Made by a program: the position numbers and the translations under genes. Below the pieces are notes generated by a model. The model did no database searches. It was not told the DNA's origin and saw nothing but the letters and a program-made list of their open reading frames with translations. Shown here one piece after another: positions 61,910-64,000 of a stretch of 64,000 nucleotides of DNA. This DNA comes from Maribacter hydrothermalis. GTDB taxonomy: Bacteria > Bacteroidota > Bacteroidia > Flavobacteriales > Flavobacteriaceae. The stretch spans positions 3,782,001-3,846,000 of the forward strand of contig NZ_CP018760.1 in the NCBI RefSeq assembly GCF_001913155.1. Direction: 5' to 3'. Positions within the stretch are counted from its first letter, which is position 1; every line of letters starts with the position of its first letter.

Positions 61910-61931
61910 GTATATTATACGTATAATATAC
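61910..61931. promoter_or_regulatory. Palindromic operator in the divergent recombinase/zinc-finger promoter
   Basis: A perfect 22-bp palindrome with half-site GTATATTATAC, directly followed by GTTTGCAA and the zinc-finger ATG. The left island keeps a degenerate version (GTATATTATGTGTATAAA near 4983-5000). Half-sites ACGTATAAT and ATACGTTTG recur upstream of the other zinc-finger gene, suggesting one common regulator. Confidence 0.55.
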
Positions 61932-61939
61932 GTTTGCAA

Positions 61940-62329
61940 ATGGATAATAAAAGAAAATGTATAATTTGTTCAACATCAATTTCAGGAAGAGTAGATAAAT
62001 TATTTTGCTCAGTGAAATGTAAATCTATAAACCAGTATGAAAAACGTCAAGAAAGTGAACAGTTCTTTTTTAAGGTTGATAGTCATTTAAAAGTAAATAG
62101 AAAGATTTTAAAAAGTTATAATAAATCTGGTTTTACCACTGTTCGTAGAAGTGAATTAATTGATAAAGGTTTTAATCCTAAATTTTTTACCCACTTTTGG
62201 AAAAATCAAAAAGGAGACGTTTATTTATTTGTATATGAATATGGTTTTTTAAATATTCAAAATGATGGAATTAAAAAATACACTCTAGTGAAGTGGCAAA
62301 ATTATATGGATAGCACCCAAACTAAATAA
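61940..62329 (+). CDS. Small zinc-finger protein, divergent from the cassette recombinase (right island)
   Basis: A 129-aa homologue of 5013-5393. The finger is CIICSTSISGRVDKLFCSVK plus the next Cys. The basic middle KINQ/KVNRKILKSYNKSG and the end WKNQKGDVYLFVYEYGFL are conserved. ATG at 61940 is used; a TTG two codons upstream is possible. It is maintained in both islands despite large base-composition drift, so it is under selection and probably needed by the element. Confidence 0.7.
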   Translation: MDNKRKCIICSTSISGRVDKLFCSVKCKSINQYEKRQESEQFFFKVDSHLKVNRKILKSYNKSGFTTVRRSELIDKGFNPKFFTHFWKNQKGDVYLFVYEYGFLNIQNDGIKKYTLVKWQNYMDSTQTK

Positions 62330-62347
62330 TGAGTCTGGTAAATAACT

Positions 62348-62758
62348 TTATTTAAGAGGTTTTAAATAAACTAGAAATTTTGTTTCCATATCAAAGTAGG
62401 GTAGCATTCCGTCAGGCTTTACAGGTATATTAAGAATTTTTTGATAACGGTCATAACTTTTTCTTAAGGCCAAAATATCTCCTTTAGTAGCTGGTTTATT
62501 ATTACTATTGGTAAAAGCATTCTTTAAGACATCAGCAGCAAGTGCTCCAGCGGCTGCATTTCCAATTCCTGCAGCACTCATTTTTTCAATTTTAGTGTTA
62601 CTATTTGTAGCTTGTTTCACGGGTAATAAATTCCCTGTTTTTGTTTTTTGGTGGTGAGCTTTAGACCTGCAAGTAGCACTACAGAATTTTTGAACATATC
62701 TTCTTTTAGGTATGAATTCTTCGTGACAATAATTGCAGATGTAGTGTTTTGTATCCAT
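62348..62758 (-). CDS. Zinc-finger protein of the island core (right island)
   Basis: A 136-aa homologue of 5407-5847. N-terminal CNYCHEEFIPKRRYVQKFCS with the next Cys and HH; Gly/Ala segment AAGIGNAAAGALAADVLKNA; C-terminal PDGMLPYFDMETKFLVYLK. The linker between finger and Gly/Ala segment is shorter than in the left copy. Function unknown. Confidence 0.7.
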   Translation of the reverse strand: MDTKHYICNYCHEEFIPKRRYVQKFCSATCRSKAHHQKTKTGNLLPVKQATNSNTKIEKMSAAGIGNAAAGALAADVLKNAFTNSNNKPATKGDILALRKSYDRYQKILNIPVKPDGMLPYFDMETKFLVYLKPLK

Positions 62759-62761
62759 TTA

Positions 62762-62792
62762 GCGTTAAATGTACGTATGTTTGACGTATAAT
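62762..62792 (-). promoter_or_regulatory. Conserved control element upstream of zinc-finger gene (right island)
   Basis: Counterpart of 5851-5881 with only two differences in about 31 bp: GCGTTAAATGTACGTATG followed by TTTGACGTATAAT. Such identity in non-coding DNA between otherwise divergent copies points to a protein-binding site. Confidence 0.5.
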
Positions 62793-62864
62793 TATTCAAT
62801 TTTAAGTAATATTTGGTAGGGGTAGTAAATTAACTAACCATCTGTTAAAATAGGGAAGTTGTTT

Positions 62865-63545
62865 CTAATTTGAATTAAATACCGTTGCTAAAAGAAAACT
62901 TCTTGCTTCATCATCGGTAATTAAAATAGGTTTTTGAAGTTTTACAGTTGCTGATTTTTCAGGAATTGGATTAGTAGCCTTCGCAGCTATACTTTTTTGG
63001 TTTTCGATGACATCTTTTAATGGTACGTAATCGTCATGATTAATATAAGAAAGAATTTCAACTGAGTTAAGATTTGAAATTATTCGAATACTAAATTTGT
63101 TTTCAATTTGTAATTTATGATATTGAAAACAATCTGCCTGAAGTTGAAAGTATCCCTTGATTTTTTTATTGGCATCGCAATGATTTATCACATTTTCATT
63201 CATCCATTTAGAAATAAACGAATAAAACCGCAAATGCATTATGTAACTTTCTAGTAGCGTTGAAAATTGTAATGAACTCGCATTTTCCTTTATGTCCATT
63301 AACGCTATTGTGTTATAATTAAGAATTGATGCCTTTTCTAATAATGGAGTGCAATCTTTTATAGCTAACACTTTCTCTGTTGCATTATTTTCAGAAAGTA
63401 GAACAATGGTGTTAAAAAAATCTTCTGTTTTAATATTTCTAAATTCACTGAGTTCACTTAAAGGAATGATACTTTTGGGAATAAAAAATAGTAGAGGAGT
63501 ATAGAGCTGTTTTATTAAACCTTTTAGTGTTTTGCTTGTATCCAT
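62865..63545 (-). CDS. Island accessory protein coupled to the integrase (right island)
   Basis: A 226-aa homologue of 5921-6631. It starts one base after the integrase stop codon (TAGAATG). LIKQLYTPLLFFIPKSIIPL at the N-terminus and ITDDEARSFLLATVF at the C-terminus match the left copy. The middle is helical. Function unknown; see the left copy for the argument that it works with the integrase. Confidence 0.65.
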   Translation of the reverse strand: MDTSKTLKGLIKQLYTPLLFFIPKSIIPLSELSEFRNIKTEDFFNTIVLLSENNATEKVLAIKDCTPLLEKASILNYNTIALMDIKENASSLQFSTLLESYIMHLRFYSFISKWMNENVINHCDANKKIKGYFQLQADCFQYHKLQIENKFSIRIISNLNSVEILSYINHDDYVPLKDVIENQKSIAAKATNPIPEKSATVKLQKPILITDDEARSFLLATVFNSN

Positions 63546-63546
63546 T

Positions 63547-64000
63547 CTATTCTTTTAAAAGATTGGAGTAATCTTCGGCCAGTTCGGCATCTATATCACG
63601 TAAATATTTTTCTAAGGCGGACATTGAATTATGACCCGTAATCAACATTAATTTACTTTTGGCTTCAAATGGTGTAGCATCTTTTAAAATTACTCGGTAT
63701 AGTTTTGTAATATACGTATGTCTAAAGCTATACAAACCATAATCTTCGTTTAGATTAAAATGTTCTTTCACCTTTTGTTTAAATCGTTTAGAGAAATAAT
63801 TTCTTCTGTTGGTTTCTTTTGTATCCCAAGCTCCGCCAATTTTGGTAGGAGTAAACAGTAAATGCTCTGGGTTCAAATTTGACAAGTCAGGTATTTCATC
63901 CAATAACATTTGAGGGATTATTTTCTTTTTAAGATTACTGTTCTTGGCTTGAAAGGTTAGTATTTTATTATTTAAATCTATGTCTTTGATTTTAAGCCTA
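63547..64000 (-). CDS. Island tyrosine integrase, C-terminal part (right island, cut by window)
   Basis: The frame is open to the window edge and corresponds to the last 150 residues of the left-island integrase. It starts in RLKIKDIDLNNKILTFQAKN and has Arg in YSFRHTYI, His in ITGHNSMS and Tyr in LEKYLRD. The 5' part, the terminator hairpin and the tRNA gene should follow just outside the window. Confidence 0.85.
   Translation of the reverse strand, partial: RLKIKDIDLNNKILTFQAKNSNLKKKIIPQMLLDEIPDLSNLNPEHLLFTPTKIGGAWDTKETNRRNYFSKRFKQKVKEHFNLNEDYGLYSFRHTYITKLYRVILKDATPFEAKSKLMLITGHNSMSALEKYLRDIDAELAEDYSNLLKE

Larger units (their letters stand above)
44990..64000 (-). mobile_element. Right island: tRNA-integrated element with eight-cassette integron-like array
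   Basis: Left end at the tRNA-half repeat. It contains a gene-poor end, eight cassettes (45.4-60.7 kb) interrupted by two IS110 copies and one IS1182, the attI-like site, the 375-aa recombinase, two zinc-finger genes, the accessory gene and the island integrase, which is cut by the window end. By analogy with the left island the intact tRNA gene should lie within about 1 kb of the right edge. Confidence 0.75.

Overview
The window looks like accessory DNA from a marine-type member of the Flavobacteriia (Bacteroidota). It is AT-rich and has a SusC/SusD pair, lipoproteins with Bacteroidota-like lipoboxes, and many proteins of flavobacterial type. I assign the class from gene content only. Almost nothing here looks like core genome. 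Two 47-bp direct repeats (8006-8052 and 44990-45036) carry the 3' half of a tRNA with a CAT anticodon. Each lies directly behind a tyrosine integrase gene. They divide the window into three tandem integrated islands: left (1-8052, cut by the window), middle (8006-45036, complete) and right (44990 to beyond 64000, nearly complete). The tRNA reads on the minus strand, so the intact gene should lie just right of the window. LEFT AND RIGHT ISLANDS are two versions of one unusual element. Read on the minus strand each has: island integrase, a coupled accessory gene, two small zinc-finger genes (one divergent), a second XerC/D-type recombinase of 375 aa, an attI-like site directly after its stop codon, and then an array of small cassettes separated by 135-205 bp palindromic repeats. 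The repeats behave like integron attC sites. They have AAC...GTT ends, they fold with compensatory base changes, and in all 12 cassettes whose two ends are visible the 6-7 nt after the crossover GTT at the cassette start are complementary to the box that opens the same cassette's attC. The recombinase lacks the IntI-specific insertion, lies on the same strand as the cassettes and is upstream of them. This is best described as an integron-like cassette system run by a non-IntI recombinase and carried on a tRNA-integrating island. Cassette cargo includes a Kiwa-like pair, a Gabija-like ATPase/helicase pair, a RelE/HigA-type toxin-antitoxin pair, HNH and GIY-YIG-like proteins, VOC, ClbS/DfsB and UPF0158 proteins, a CocE/NonD hydrolase and unknowns. 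Two identical IS110 elements sit at the same point inside two attC sites, and an IS1182 element sits in a third. The IS110 left end can be folded into a bridge RNA whose guides match the attC target and the IS ends. MIDDLE ISLAND carries (a) a LacI-controlled sugar locus at 8.5-24.5 kb (ribulokinase-type FGGY kinase, L-fucose/D-arabinose isomerase, LacI regulator, SusC, SusD, two Asp-box beta-propeller enzymes, a DapA/NanA-family aldolase, a sodium symporter and a YidR-like lipoprotein), which fits degradation of a Kdo-containing glycan; and (b) a minus-strand defence block at 25-42 kb: hsdR-hsdM-hsdS, an AAA ATPase, an HNH protein, a PD-(D/E)XK-like protein, an outer-membrane protein, a DUF2779 protein and a patatin gene interrupted by one stop codon. 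Its integrase and accessory gene are homologues of those of the other islands, which explains the shared tRNA target.
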